Below are positions 36,053-48,391 of a stretch of DNA of 64,000 nucleotides, in pieces. Within the stretch, counting starts at the first letter, position 1. Each line of letters opens with the position of its first letter. Location of the stretch: positions 43,296,753 through 43,360,752 of the forward strand of contig OY754469.1 in NCBI GenBank assembly GCA_963575645.1. Direction: 5' to 3'. Made by a program: the position numbers and the translations under genes. Under the pieces are notes generated by a model. The model made no database searches and was not told the origin of the DNA. It worked only from the letters and a program-made list of their open reading frames with translations. The stretch comes from Xanthostigma xanthostigma. Lineage: Eukaryota; Arthropoda; Insecta; Raphidioptera; Raphidiidae.

Positions 36053-36562
36053 ATGAATCAGAACCATAGAGATATTATACTAGAGTACGCGAGTGAAAGT
36101 GTCTGCAATTCAGAGAGAGAAAAGTTCCTTATCTCTGTGGTAACTATAATGATACAAAACGATGCTGATTTGAGTAAACATATATCTGGTTTTCTGGACC
36201 CGCTGCATCGTTCTCTCTCTCAACTGAGGACATTTTCACTTATGGCAAGCATACGAACTAGCGAAATATGTCGAACATATTCGAGGTTTCAGACATTTTT
36301 AAATGGTTCATGTTATTTGTCAGAGAGCAATATTTTAGCGTTTTGGTTGAAGCTTTTAAGCTATCCAATTAAAAAACAAACAGTATCTATAAATTTTTTA
36401 CCTGTCGTCAAAACGACATCTTTCGGAAAATTTAGAGAGAAAACGCCCCAAAATTAAGAAAAGTCATAGAGGAAATAGGTGTCAGACTAGACCTAATGAA
36501 GGCATCTACAAAGTTTGGGGAGAGTATGTATCAGTAAATTTTTGCCGACGGGCACTCTGACT
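36053..36562 (+). mobile_element. Chimeric repeat with a 134-codon open frame
   Basis: The first 210 bp match the repeat at 11.47-11.65 kb, and from about 36268 the sequence switches to the right half of element 32618-33044, ending GCCGACGGGCACTCTGACTA. An ATG frame of 134 codons (36053-36457) crosses the junction. The product (MNQNHRDIILEYASES...) matches no domain I recognise. It could be a coding relic of the transposon or a chance frame. Confidence 0.5.
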
Positions 36563-37404
36563 ATAAGCTTATTGTCTTCCAAAAATTAAAAATACAGATT
36601 ATTTATTGAAACCGATATAAACTTGCTTTCAATCCAACTTGTAATCCGCGCGATTTTTATTCGGACGAAACCGGGTCGGTCAGATAAAACAATATATTTC
36701 TGAAACGTTTAATGTTTGAAATTTACCAATAACGAGGTAGAGTTTACAACATAAATAAACAGAGCAGTAAAATAGAACAGAAGTAACAATAAAAGTTGAG
36801 ATGATAACAAAAAATCTTCCTCAAGCAATTACACCCACAAAATGCATTCTTCAAAGATTTATGTTCATACAATAAATTCTGTTACCGTATTGAAAACCGG
36901 TATTTTGATGGAAAGAGTACCTATTTCCTTTTTTACTCTGTCCAAAAAATCAAACATTTCTTAAACAACACTTTGTTTTTATTTAAATTCCAAGCACACT
37001 TTTTGTTTAAAATACCTCGTTATGTTCACTGCATGTTTAAAAATACAATTATTTATATTGCTCATTTAAATATTTTAAATTGTTCATCAGAAATCTTTAA
37101 AATCTCGCTAAGATTGAAAATAAAAGAACTCGAAAGCCGCGTGTCAATAATTTTGTTTGCTATAACTTTTATTTAAATTAAAACAGGTAAATTTGAATAC
37201 TTAATGAAAACTTACATCATCTAGTGTAAATTTATGTATTCATTAAATATTTCTGTAGTTTTATAGAACAAAAAATTGAGTGCTATTCGTTTATTAATCT
37301 TTAATTATTATTATACATATATTTTAAAGGTCACGCCAAAATTCATATTCCAATGTAAAACATTAAAATACAACTACTTACTGATAATTTTAAAATCAGA
37401 AGCT

Positions 37405-37600
37405 AAGGGTTTTTGACGTGATAACGTCTTATAAATTGAAGAATCACGTCAATATAAAAAGATGAAACACCGGCTGCATGCACGAAAAAGTGTAACGTTC
37501 CTAACGTTCCGCCTGACGCTGTGCGTGATTATTAAATATGATATTCGAGCGGAATACGTTATCACGTAAAACTATCGTCCGTAAACCGACTTTACAGACA
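37405..37600. repeat. Dispersed repeat, family Z, contiguous copy
   Basis: Contains CACCGGCTGCATGCACGAAA and ACGTGATAACGTCTTATAAA and ends TACAGACAACCAATTTTTTT. The same blocks occur inverted and split at 57770-57830 and 58280-58440. Confidence 0.6.
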
Positions 37601-37609
37601 ACCAATTTT

Positions 37610-39000
37610 TTTTTTGAAACAGACAAAACAGTATCCTATCAAAAATACAAATGTTGAAAAAATGAGTCAAGTTTAATTCTACTAGTTTGTTCGGTCACTA
37701 AAAGAATATAGGTGAATCTAAAATGGTGCCAAGTTATTTCAAAACTCATGTTTGAAATCTAATTTTTCAAAATGCAGAGTTTGGAAAAGAATTTGGATTT
37801 CTATTTAAAAAAAAATGCAACATTTTCTATTTTTTCCCATTGAAATACACAGACATTTAGATACGGGCTTAGGGTGGTAAAGTTGAGGTTTTTTGATTTT
37901 TTTCGTATTTTTGTGTCCAAACTCAAATTTCTAAATGCAAGGGTTATGAAGAGTCAATCAGTATCAAAATATGAGATCCTGTAACTCCTAGAGACTTTGT
38001 GAAAAAAAGCTTGAAATTTTTACAGGACCTTGACGATGAGGACCTTAACACCATATATAAATTTCATTGTACTAGCTTATTGGAAAACGAAGTTATGAGG
38101 GTGGTAAATAGTTCTTTAGTTGGTTTGGGTATAGGGACCCACCAGTGTTGCTTCGACGACGCGGATTTGAAGTAGAATTTAAAAAAAAAATTAAACCATA
38201 TAAGTCACGATAAAAACAGTTAATCATAACAGAAATTCAGTGATCAATTGTTGGCAAAAGTAGAGAATAATTCAGGAATTAAACAATAAAATTCAAACCG
38301 ATACATTTCTTTGTTAGAATATTGATACCTATTTATTTATCAGTGTGTTATTGTCAAACTGCTGCGTAATCATTTTTTTTTTGTAATTATTCGCTCGAAC
38401 GTACAGAAAATGACAGATAATTCCGTTCAATGTCAAATTTCTATTATTTTAAATTGAAAAAGAAGGACGTTTCACACCACTGCTTTGCTATTAGCTGGTA
38501 TAATCATTGTATTCACAATGCTGTACTGTTTACTAGAAGCTAAAAATATATACAAGCAGTCAGTTCCATTTGTTAAATTATCTTAACATCTTTTGTGCAT
38601 ATTTAGACGTTTAGAACACAAAAAATAAACACATTAGCAGAATGTTAAAATTATTTCTGTCAGAAGACTGCCAGATTTATATCATATTACCTTAAGAAGA
38701 AAAAATCATCAGTCAAGTCACACATAATAATTTTTACAATGATATTTTTTAAAAAGCTTAACGGCCACATATACCTATAATTGTCACTTTTTACTTCTTT
38801 ATCTTCACAAGAATGTAAGGGCAATCGAAACACATATTATATTGTAACATGTGAGTGCAACATGTGAGACACCACATTTTGCGCTCAAAAAACTTGTTAA
38901 GTAATATTTCCATGCTTTAGTTTTATTCCACAGAATGAAATGAAATCAATATTATTGATACAAGTTGTCAAAGTGTAGTACAAAAAAAAATGAAGATTTA
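37610..39000. other. AT-rich intron without recognised features
   Basis: Read on both strands. There are only short homopolymer-rich stretches and no supported gene or mobile element. Confidence 0.45.
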
Positions 39001-39040
39001 TAATATTGTTTATTCAACAAGATATACTGTCATAAAAGTC

Positions 39041-39408
39041 TAAATATATAAAAGGAAACAATTACTGATTGACTGGCTGACTGACCGATCTATCAACGCA
39101 CAGCTCAAACCACTGGACGAATTGAGGTGAAATTTGGCACATAGATAGATATTATGAAGTAGGCATCCGCTAAGAACGAATTTTTGAAAATTCAAAACCT
39201 AAAAGGGTGTAATAGGGGTTCAAAATTTGCATAGAGAAATCATATAAGATAGATATCAATTGGAAAATCAACATGGGTGTCATTTTCAAGGTTTTTCAGG
39301 ACGTTGATCACGTGAATATCATAAATTTGTAAATTTATCAGGGGGGATCTACGTCGAGAAAGGAGCGTTTCGTCTCAATCGCGGGCGAAGCCGCGGGTAA
39401 CGGCTAGT
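39041..39408 (+). mobile_element. LINE-like 3' fragment, family Y, copy 2
   Basis: Inverted relative to 34472-34948. Begins TAAATATATAAAAGGAAACA, ends GAAGCCGCGGGTAACGGCTA. Confidence 0.65.
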
Positions 39409-39482
39409 TTAAAATATATTTATGTACTTCTTCATGTAACAGTTATTGATGTTATACTTCTATTTCGTTTAGCGACTATTAT

Positions 39483-40140
39483 TGTAAATTAATAAAATTC
39501 CAGCCAATTGGGTGACGGGGCCATTCCAACTTCAATAATGTTGACATTTGATTATAATAAAGAAAATAAAAATTCTGATATCGCGTGAGGTGACGCGGTT
39601 AATGGCTAGTATTCCATATATTTGCTATTCGTTGCCATGGTTACTTACATAATATGTTCCACGTCATGTAAAAATTAATCAAAGCATGCCGAACTAGTTT
39701 ATTTCTGACAGATCCATACAACAAAAGAGCGGCTGATTTTTTTTTTATTTTCAAAATATTTCCGAAACTATAAAGTTTAGAAAAAAAAATTTAAAAACTT
39801 TCTTGAAAAAATAAATAGAATAATAAGCCGAAAAGTATACCATTATTATATAAAAAACACCGTTTTAGCATATATCTCTCCTGCGCATGCGCCGATTTTC
39901 CCGAAAAACAACAGGGCTCTTAATATTTGCATACCAAACATCCTCCCAAAATTTGGTTTTAATCCGCTCATCCGTTTGACCTGTATCGTGTTCACAGACT
40001 AACAGACGCACAGAGTTTTTCCAAAAATATGTTTTTTGGATTCGGGGGACTTCAAAACGGAAAGATATTGTAAAATTTTTGAAAAGTGATTTTTGATCTA
40101 AACCAGTACCTACCATACCCCACTTGTAGGTTGGAATGAT
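39483..40140 (-). repeat. Dispersed repeat, family X, copy 1
   Basis: About 660 bp that matches 42728-43385 in inverted orientation from end to end. Shared blocks include CCAGCCAATTGGGTGACGGG, AACATATTATGT-type sequence, ATGGATCTGTCAGAAATAAA and CCCACTTGTAGGTTGGAATG. No protein recognised; the 83-codon minus frame here is a product of the repeat. Confidence 0.7.
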
Positions 40141-40606
40141 AAAACTGTTTAGTTGTTGTTTTTTGCGTTATAAGTATATCGGAACTAAAAATATTCCTTG
40201 CGTCTATTTGAGCAGCCATTAGACAGTAAATAGTCGACTTTCAACTGTCTACGCTAAAATAGTTCTGTAATTGAAGATATGGCCAGTCCTATACATAGGT
40301 TAACAAGTGAACAATGACAACAAAACTCTGCTCTGTAACAGGGTCCGTCGTAGATTACAATAAGTACGCTTCAGTCACGGTAAAGTAGGTTTTTTATTTT
40401 ATTACATTGTAAATGTGACGGTCGAATAAATTAACAGTCGGTAGCATTGTTTAACAGTTCGTTTTATAGACGAGCACATCCTTCGCACATTAGATACTAG
40501 CAATGTTGGTGGTCCTGACAATTTACACCAATAACAATTGAAATGTTCAGTATCTGTTTCCAATACACGTCTTCTTAGAAATAATAAAGCAATATCTATA
40601 ATTATA

Positions 40607-41010
40607 TTAACTAGCGGCACGGCCCGGTTTCACCCGGGTGCAACAGATGTAATTCTGCAAAATGCATTTCGTTTGCGGCCCGGCGTCTGAACCAAATTCT
40701 ACCAGATTTGCTTCTGAACTAATAGCGTTGAGAGAATTCTATCGAATGTCGCTATTTGATACTAAAACGGTTTTTTTTGTTTGCTTCTGAACTAATAGCT
40801 TTGAGCAAATATCTAGATTCTAGACACGGTATAGATATACTTTATATATAAGGATAGTCTCTCTCTCTCCCTCTGTCCCTGTTTCTTGCATTAAAAAGAA
40901 ATTAAAAACTATCCTATAGTGTGAGCTGGACTAAGCGAGACACATTTACAAAATTAAAATCGGTTCACTGGTTTCGGAGATTAGCGCAGACCATTAAGTG
41001 CAATTATATA
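40607..41010 (-). mobile_element. LINE-like 3' fragment, inverted
   Basis: Begins CTAGCGGCACGGCCCGGTTT, contains GTTTGCTTCTGAACTAATAG twice, and ends GGTTTCGGAGATTAGCGC. Matches 56810-57187 in opposite orientation. Confidence 0.6.
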
Positions 41011-41629
41011 AATCTGGTTTTACATAAATAACTTTTTGTAAATAATCGTGTGAATATAGATAATAAGGTGCTGATAAACTTTGTCGTGTTTTGTAAATAT
41101 TGTGTGTACATAATTCTGACTTTATATTCTTCTAGTACTTAGTTTTCTATTATATTATTTGGAACTGTCGTTATTTTATTTCTATTGCCGTTATTATTAC
41201 TGTTAAGTTAAAGAAGTACCCTTTCGTTTGTGTGTTTAACTGTTTTGTTAAACATTTATTATTGTAAATAAATAATTTCCACCGCGAACCAGAACAGTTT
41301 TGTTACAAAATGATCATCGGAGTTGAAATCAATTCCCATTTAAACAACACATCAATAATTATCAACCACCAGTTGTTCAAATAAATTGAAGCATATAAAA
41401 AAACGTAAACTTATCTACCTTCTAAAATTGAAATTGTCGTACAAAAGCCCAACTCTGAAAAATCGTGAACTGTCCACTATATAAAAAGCAGCCAATGAAC
41501 TCCACAATAAAATTCACTCACCAAGACACAATGGTTAACTATTAACAACAAATTACATACATAGTTCAAGTGTCCATTTAAGAACAATTTAAATAATATC
41601 ACAGGGATCTTATGTCACACAATAGTAAT

Positions 41630-42050
41630 GCACGGGGGAAACCGGGGGAACTGCACAACGTGTTTAACCCACACCGAGTCACGCGCGCGCGGCGATCACT
41701 CTTCTCGAATCTCACACACGACGGGCCATAGTCAGTGCGACTTAACTGTCAGAGAGTATAGTGAGAGTCAGTACTCAGTCACATCTGCCGCTTGACTGAA
41801 TCCTCTAAACTCGACTAATATAATGAGTGGGTCGAATATATCGCGTCACACCGCGTCACTATGCACTACGGTAGTGTGGCATGTTCACTGATCACACTTT
41901 CTATGCGTCTCTGATACTGGATGTCGTTTACTTAACTGACCAGACAAATTTAAAAAATAAAGTAACGGCCGCCGCACGCGAGGCTAGAATCACTGCTTGG
42001 AGTTCTGCTGGCCGGTAGGCTGGGTACGAAGCTGGAAATGACGTCACAAG
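41630..42050 (-). promoter_or_regulatory. GC-rich island, candidate internal promoter
   Basis: In the 40-kb intron this is the one sizeable stretch that is CpG-rich (CACGCGCGCGCGGCGATC near 41690), non-repetitive and without transposon ends. It has a full CRE, TGACGTCA, at 42039-42046 and several TCAGT initiator-like motifs at 41730-41800 on both strands. The strand is a guess from the host gene. ANKS1B in vertebrates makes short isoforms from internal promoters, which makes an alternative first exon here plausible, but I could not find a convincing donor or an in-frame ATG. Confidence 0.3.
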
Positions 42051-42062
42051 CTCTATGATAGT

Positions 42063-42178
42063 TCTTCAATAAATAAAATTATCGACCAATTTTTCAAATT
42101 TTCAAATTGGTCGATAATTTTATTTATTGAAGAGTTCTAATCAGACGTTAATCAAAGATTTGAATATCAAAGATTTGT
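42063..42178 (+). mobile_element. Penelope-like fragment, family A, copy 3
   Basis: AATAAAATTATCGACCAATT and its inverse lie almost back to back, followed by GAAGAGTTCTAATCAGACGT, the shared ORF start. The ribozyme-like spacer is deleted in this copy. Confidence 0.55.
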
Positions 42179-42727
42179 CTATGATAGTTCATTAGTCACG
42201 GCTAACGCTTTTATAATTATGATCCTAAATAATTAAAAAATATTTTTTTCCCTTTTTAGACACAGAAATAAAATCTTGTTTTTAAAAAGTTTTTTTTCCT
42301 AATGTTTTATTTGCAAAAAGTTACGTCTTAACCTATTTCATAATGGAAGAAAAAGGTAATCCGCCATCTTGGGACGGGCGCCATATTGAGTTTGGAATGA
42401 TGTCACAGCTTATTGTATTCTACTCGTCATTTTCATATATCCATGTCAAGCACCAAATTATATACTTTTATACACCCTTGTAAAGTACGATTACAATTAT
42501 TCGAAAACCGGTGTTTTTATAAATTTTGACTGGCTCCTTTTGTTAAAATTTTAGAGGCACAATAATTTACATTAAGTCTTCGTACACCATGTATCTATGC
42601 AGATCAAAAATTTATGGGGATATACACAGTATAGTTAAGGATGAGATAAGATTAAATTAGTAATTAAAAAAAATAGTCCATGTTTTATTGTTAATTTTTA
42701 ATTTTTTTTGCTTATTGTCGATTTTTA

Positions 42728-43385
42728 CCATTCCAACCCACAAGTAGTGAATGGTATTAATTTAGGTCAAAAATCACTTTTCAAAAATTTTACAATTTCT
42801 TTCCGTTTTGAGGTCCCCCGAATCCAAAAAATATATTTTTGAAAAAACTCTGTGCGTCTGTTAGTCTGTTTGTGAACACGATACAGGTCAAACGGATGAG
42901 CAGATTGAAACCAAATTGTGGGAGGATGTTTGGTATGCAAATATGAAGAGCCTTATTGTTTTTGAGGAAAATCGACGCATGCCCAGAAGAGATACATGCT
43001 ATATATTTTTTATATAATAATGGTATGCTTTTCATAACGGCTTATTATTCTTTTTATTTTTTCAAGAAAGTTTCGTTAAATAATTTTTTTTCTAAACTTG
43101 ATAGTTTCGGAAATATTTTGAAAATAAAAAAAAATCAGCCGGTTTTTGTTTTATGGATCTGTCAGAAATAAACTAGTTCGTCATGCTTTGATTAATTTTT
43201 ACATGACGTGGAACATATTATGTAGATAACCATGATGGCAACGATTAGCAAATATCATATTGAATACTAGCCATTACCCGTGTCACCTCACATGATATCA
43301 GAAATTTTATTTTCTTTATTATAATCAAACGCCAACATGTTTGAAGTTGGAATGGTCCCGTCGCCCAATTGGCTGGAATTTTTTT
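42728..43385 (+). repeat. Dispersed repeat, family X, copy 2
   Basis: Starts CCATTCCAACCCACAAGTAG and ends CAATTGGCTGGAATT. Contains AAATCGACGCATGCCCAGAA, the unit that is tandemly amplified at 55.99-56.39 kb. Forms a large inverted pair with 39483-40140. Confidence 0.7.
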
Positions 43386-43938
43386 CTTATCGTCAGTAAA
43401 CTGCATTTTTGAAATTTTGATATTTAAATACGAAGTTTTTTAATTAATATCATCAACGACAATAAGCAATGAAAATAACAAGCTGAACCTGTCTAGCAAT
43501 GACGCATCTCCGCAATGGGATTAAAATTACATTGAAACAAACACTTTTGAATTTTTTTTATTTCAAAAGTTCTCAAAAAAATTGTTTGAAAACTTGAAAC
43601 CTTTTAGATCTCAATAATTTTTTTCACAATCATTTTTTTTTAATGGGATACCAACGCGAGGCTTGGTTACATTTTGTTGTTGAAATGTTTTTGATTGAAT
43701 CTTTAATTTCCGAACCGAAGAACCGAATTCATCCATCCCTAATAACGCGAGTGCTTCACATTATCGAAGTATATTAGTGTCTTCGCGCCGTTTCAAGGCT
43801 AAACAGTGTCCCATGTGTCTCGTCTGGCACCACGTGGTCAACACCAGTCACTAGACGAAATGTTGTGCTTCGGCAGCTACTGTATAAACACGAATCCCCG
43901 TGTGTGCAAGATTAGATAGTCTAGTTGAGAGTAGAGTG

Positions 43939-44415
43939 TAGACATGGGAAAAGTCGTTACTATGAGATCACAGTGACTGTTATTCCGGTTACACAAAAAT
44001 CACAGTGAAAAATCATCGTGACTTTGTCACGTCGATCACTCACATCACAAGCCCGCACGGTCTGACGTCACAACGGCGTTGTTTGCCTACTCCGTTCATG
44101 TTTGACTTTGAGCGACAGTGAGTACTGTGTAGTGACTGCGGTGACATGGAACGACATACGTTATTTTGAAACATAGATCTATTGGAACTTGGAGCGAGCG
44201 TCGTGACTGCGGTGACATGAAACGACATACGTTACTTTGGAACGTAGATATCTCGTCAGATCATAGTGTCATGTTTGAGCGACAGTGACTGCGGTGACAT
44301 GGAACGACATACGTTACTTTGGAACGTAGATATCTCTTGTCAGATCACAGTGATTATTTTAGACGGCTTGTCACAGTGATTTTTTCATCGTGAAGTTATT
44401 TTTTCCCCAACTCTA
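43939..44415. mobile_element. hAT-like element with internal tandem units
   Basis: Ends TAGACATGGGAAAA and TTTTTTCCCCAACTCTA are imperfect inverses, flanked by GTAGAGTG and GTTGAGAG (6/8 match). The interior has three copies of GTGACTGCGGTGACATG followed by AACGACATACGTTA. Confidence 0.5.
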
Positions 44416-44687
44416 GTTGAGAGAGGAACCGGGAATATTGTATCTTTTCAAGTGTCCCTGTCGGCTATCCGTTTTAAAAATACCTTACATGTGTGTGTGT
44501 GTGAGACTATGTAAGATAACATCGTCCTCGGATGTTATTTTAAGCCTTAGCCCTACAAAATAAATGTCGAGATCTTGAAATGAAATGACAGCAATGAATT
44601 GTTTTGAGGCGTATTCATTATCAAAAAAAAAATATTCAAAAAACACCAGTAAAGTCAGGCTACGTACAATGAAGCGTATGAAAAATG

Positions 44688-44882
44688 CAGGGCCCGATCC
44701 GGCTATTTCGCCGCTCCGGGCAAAATAATATTTGCCGCCTTTTACCCATGCGTTGTTCCATAGATGGTGTAATTTTTTTTGTTTATCCATCTTTCAAATT
44801 TTCGCCGCCGACGCCGCGCTGCCCTCAATTTTACCGCTCCGGGCAATTGCCCGGTTTGCCCCCTCCCCTAGATCGGGCCCTG
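44688..44882. mobile_element. Short hAT element with target duplication
   Basis: 195 bp, ends CAGGGCCCGATC and GATCGGGCCCTG, flanked by GAAAAATG (44680-44687) and GAAACATG (44883-44890). Internal CCGCTCCGGGCAA occurs twice. Confidence 0.78.
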
Positions 44883-45093
44883 GAAACATGGTCCATTTTT
44901 GTAGTTAAATTGAAAATATGCATGTATATAAACTTGCTCAGTATCAAGTTTCGTTTTTCATTCCTAGATAATATCAAGGAAGATTTCGTTAAAATTTTCA
45001 GCTATTGTGAAGTAACAAACTGCAGAAAATAAAGGTCCGTTGCGCCATTGAGGCATGGTTGAGAAACAAACACAATAAACACTGTAGAAAGAT

Positions 45094-45445
45094 CAGTGCC
45101 GGATTAAGACTCCTTGATGCCCTAAGCATTTCTTGCTTATAGGCCCCAATCTCTAATATGTTCAGTTTATAAATAAAAAATCAAATTGATCGAAAAAAGT
45201 TAATAAGAAGCATAGATTTTTAGGGAAAATTAATTGAATTACAATCAATTTTATTTTTAACTTTTATGCTTCTAAACTCTAAAGACATATTATCAGTAGA
45301 TCAAATTTTTGAGAACATGACAAAAAGAAAAAAAAAATGTTGACACGGTTTAGTGAGGTACCTACTTTTCATTTCTGAGTTGTTGCCTCCTGAGACGTGA
45401 TGCCCTAAAAATTACTTATTTTGCTTATAGGTTAATCCGGCACTG
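45094..45445. mobile_element. hAT element with perfect 8-bp target duplication
   Basis: 352 bp, ends CAGTGCCGGATTAA and TTAATCCGGCACTG, with AGAAAGAT at 45086-45093 and 45446-45453. It defines the family also seen at 2877, 7977 and 59139. No transposase. Confidence 0.9.
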
Positions 45446-46315
45446 AGAAAGATTAAAGAAATAAGGTTATACCTATTCAATTTTGAATTTTCACTCGACA
45501 ATTTGAACCTAGAAGGACTACCTACATGACTCTGTTAGTGCTTCATTATATGTCACTGCTTATCAGTCCATCGACTATTTTTACTTTTAATCTCAGGTGA
45601 ACACTATTAAAATGGATGTACTTTTAACACAGAGGAAATAAATAATAAATCTCTTCAATTATTGAAAAAAAAAATGAAACACAAGTTAAAAACTTGAGCC
45701 AACCAAAAAACTTTCGAGTCTTTTTTTTAAATCCATCAACAATTCACCTGATTTCCGTTTTTTTTTTTTTACTTTTCATCATTTTCTGTTGCGATTTTCA
45801 TCATAAATTTACAATCAAAGAAGTTGAGCAAATTAAGGGCACAAAATTTTTCGGGAGCTAGGGGACAATTTGAGTTAATTAAATCCGCTCCTGTATTACG
45901 TAATATAACAACTGTCAATATGGTGTGAAACAAAAAAAACAATTTATGAATGAATTATTATCAGTTCATTATTTTTCACAATACTAATTTTAAGTTTCAC
46001 ATAAAATACTAGCTTGCACTAGCTTCATTATACTATCTTTGTCTGATTGCATGATAGAAACAAAGATAAAAATTGTGGTAATCCTACACTATGAACAGTG
46101 CAACTAAATGATTGTTCACTTGAATAGTTGAATGGCCTGCTTCTTATTTTGTTGACATAATTTCCTGTCTTACGCGACTTTGTTAGTTTACGTAGGTATT
46201 TTTTAATGCACTTGTTAGTCAATTAATAATAATATTATTAATGAACGATTTTAGTAAACAGAAAAACCACGACATTTATTTATGTTAGATGTTTATTAGT
46301 TATGTTCTAAAGATT

Positions 46316-46782
46316 CCCGCACAAACCTTATGGAATTTGGTTCTCGGTTAATTTGATCGAAAATGGTTTTATTTTATAGCTTAAGAAAAAGTGTCCAAGG
46401 GCGCATAGCCTAAAAACCAATAGATTTTTAGCTACAGATATGTTTAGACGAGATTTTAGATATAGGGATATCCACTGAATCCTAAGCTCTAGTGTGCTGA
46501 ATCCGAATATGACATTATTATTTTATACAGCGTGTCACCTTCCAACATTACCTATAGTTTTCGACTATTTTTCTATATTTAAGAAAAAGCTCAAAAGTCG
46601 AACATGGAACATGTTTGTGAATTCAGTGGATATCCCTATATCTAAAATATCGCTAAACATATCTGTAGCTAAAATTCTATTGGTCTTTAGGCTATGCGCC
46701 CATGGACACTTGATCTTAGTGACTAATAAAACCATCTTCGATCAATTTAACCGAGAACCAAATCCCATAAGGTTTGTGCGGG
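46316..46782. mobile_element. Foldback element with arms of about 165 bp
   Basis: Ends CCCGCACAAACCTTATGG and its inverse. The arms continue through TTCTCGGTTAA, GCGCATAGCCTAAA and ATAGGGATATCCACTGAAT with indels. The short open frame in the middle is not a recognised protein. Confidence 0.7.
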
Positions 46783-46930
46783 GTCCTTTTTTAATATTCA
46801 GAGTATAGCACTTGAAAAAACATTTTTGTGACGTCCTCTGCTATGTAAACGGAAGTCCTATGTTGTACCTTCATAATGTTGTTACTGTATTTTGTATTGT
46901 AGATAATATATATATAACGGGTCTCCGGCC

Positions 46931-46968
46931 CTATGTACGTACGTATGTACGTACGTACATACGTACGT
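46931..46968. repeat. TACG tetranucleotide palindromic tract
   Basis: TACGTACGTATGTACGTACG and continuation, a self-complementary tetranucleotide run. Confidence 0.8.
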
Positions 46969-47941
46969 ATTATGCACCGCACTTCCTGTCTACTTTTAGC
47001 ACAAGGCACGACGATATTGCATGTTATTGACAGACACATTAAACGTGTGTCTATTGTACTTGTTTTTGTTTTAGGCATAAAATAGCTCGACGGATTCAAT
47101 TTAATGAGCAATAAACCGAAGACTGAATAGTAGATTAACGCTGGGTTGCAGGAAACATTGTCATAAAATCTGATTTGCCAATGACCTTAGATTTTGACCA
47201 CAGATATTTCTCCGGGAAAAAAGCATCGTAGTTCGAAAAAAAATTGAAATGAATGTTTTTGGTTTTGTACAATTTCCACTTCAAAACAAATATTCTAAAT
47301 TGTTGATAATAGTAATTTTTAAGTAGTTAAACCATCTGTTAACAAACGGAGTTGCTACTTGGTCTATTTTTTGTTTGATCCAAATTCTAACGGACGATAA
47401 TAAAAATAAAACATATTTTTGTGGCGACAAAAACTAGATCAGCTGATATTAGAAATTCAGGTATCAATTATTACAAATTGAAATCTAATAGAAATTTATG
47501 TTTTCCTGAATCGTATAATTCCTGTATTAGTTCATGTCGCGGGTAAACCTTATTGGCACAATAATTTATCAGAAAACGACCACCTATATGTTTTCATTGT
47601 TTTACTTCCAGTTTGTATCTTTTCCTCATTTTTAACGAAGATAACATATATGTATGAACAAAGTAAAAGGTTTTGAAAACAATAAATTAAAATTTATTAT
47701 CAGATGATGTATTAATTAAAAAAATTTCAACACGATTTTCCATTTTTTACTTATCATCTCTGATATATTAATCTCATTGAGTCATGGAGAATAGTCATTT
47801 TCATTAAATTTAAATGCTATAAATAAATTCTAATAAATACAATCCCTGTTTATAACTGCGCTGAGCTTATTATTTAAACTTCTTTACTAAAAGAAAAAGC
47901 GTTACAGTAAAGGTTTGCAATAAGTGGATTTCAGACTCTCG

Positions 47942-48240
47942 TCTTCTTGGTTTCCGGGCTTGTATGCCGTGGTCCATTAGTATTTCTACCTGACGTTTCT
48001 TCTACAACTGCGGTAGACATTATCAAGAAGAGCATACTACGACCGAGTAGAGAACACGAGCACGCTGACCATAAAAGACGGAAGTACCACACTTTTCGAC
48101 ACACTTACCTGTGATCAGCCTAGAAGGACACTTCGCCCGCTATACCACATCGCAGTTGATAATGTCTACCGCTGTTGTAGACGAAACGTCAGGTAGAAAT
48201 ACCAATGGACCACGGCATACAAGCCCGGAAACCAAGAAGA
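47942..48240 (+). mobile_element. Penelope-like terminal fragment, family C
   Basis: Inverted arms of about 85-90 bp (TCTTGGTTTCCGGGCTTGTA at the left, inverse at the right). The right arm contains GATAATGTCTACCGCTGTTG then TAGACGAAACGTCAGG, a hammerhead-like core. A degenerate plus frame between the arms (YDRVENTSTLTIKDG) matches the peptide YDRAENTNTLSINEG encoded at 26.48-26.68 kb. Confidence 0.6.
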
Positions 48241-48391
48241 TTTGTCAGTGAAAAGTGAGGGTGGTTTATAATTCGTTCGAAAATTTCTGTTTTAGGCCGA
48301 CTGTACATTGATTCGAATATGCACGAACCGCTCGAGCAGTCACTGTCAACCGCTGAAGTAACTGCCCGTAAGTATACGGCTTTGCATTTTT

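Noticed and set aside
46812..47111. Overlapping frames with YVRTYVRTYIRTY repeats
   Set aside because: Produced by the TACG tetranucleotide tract read on both strands.
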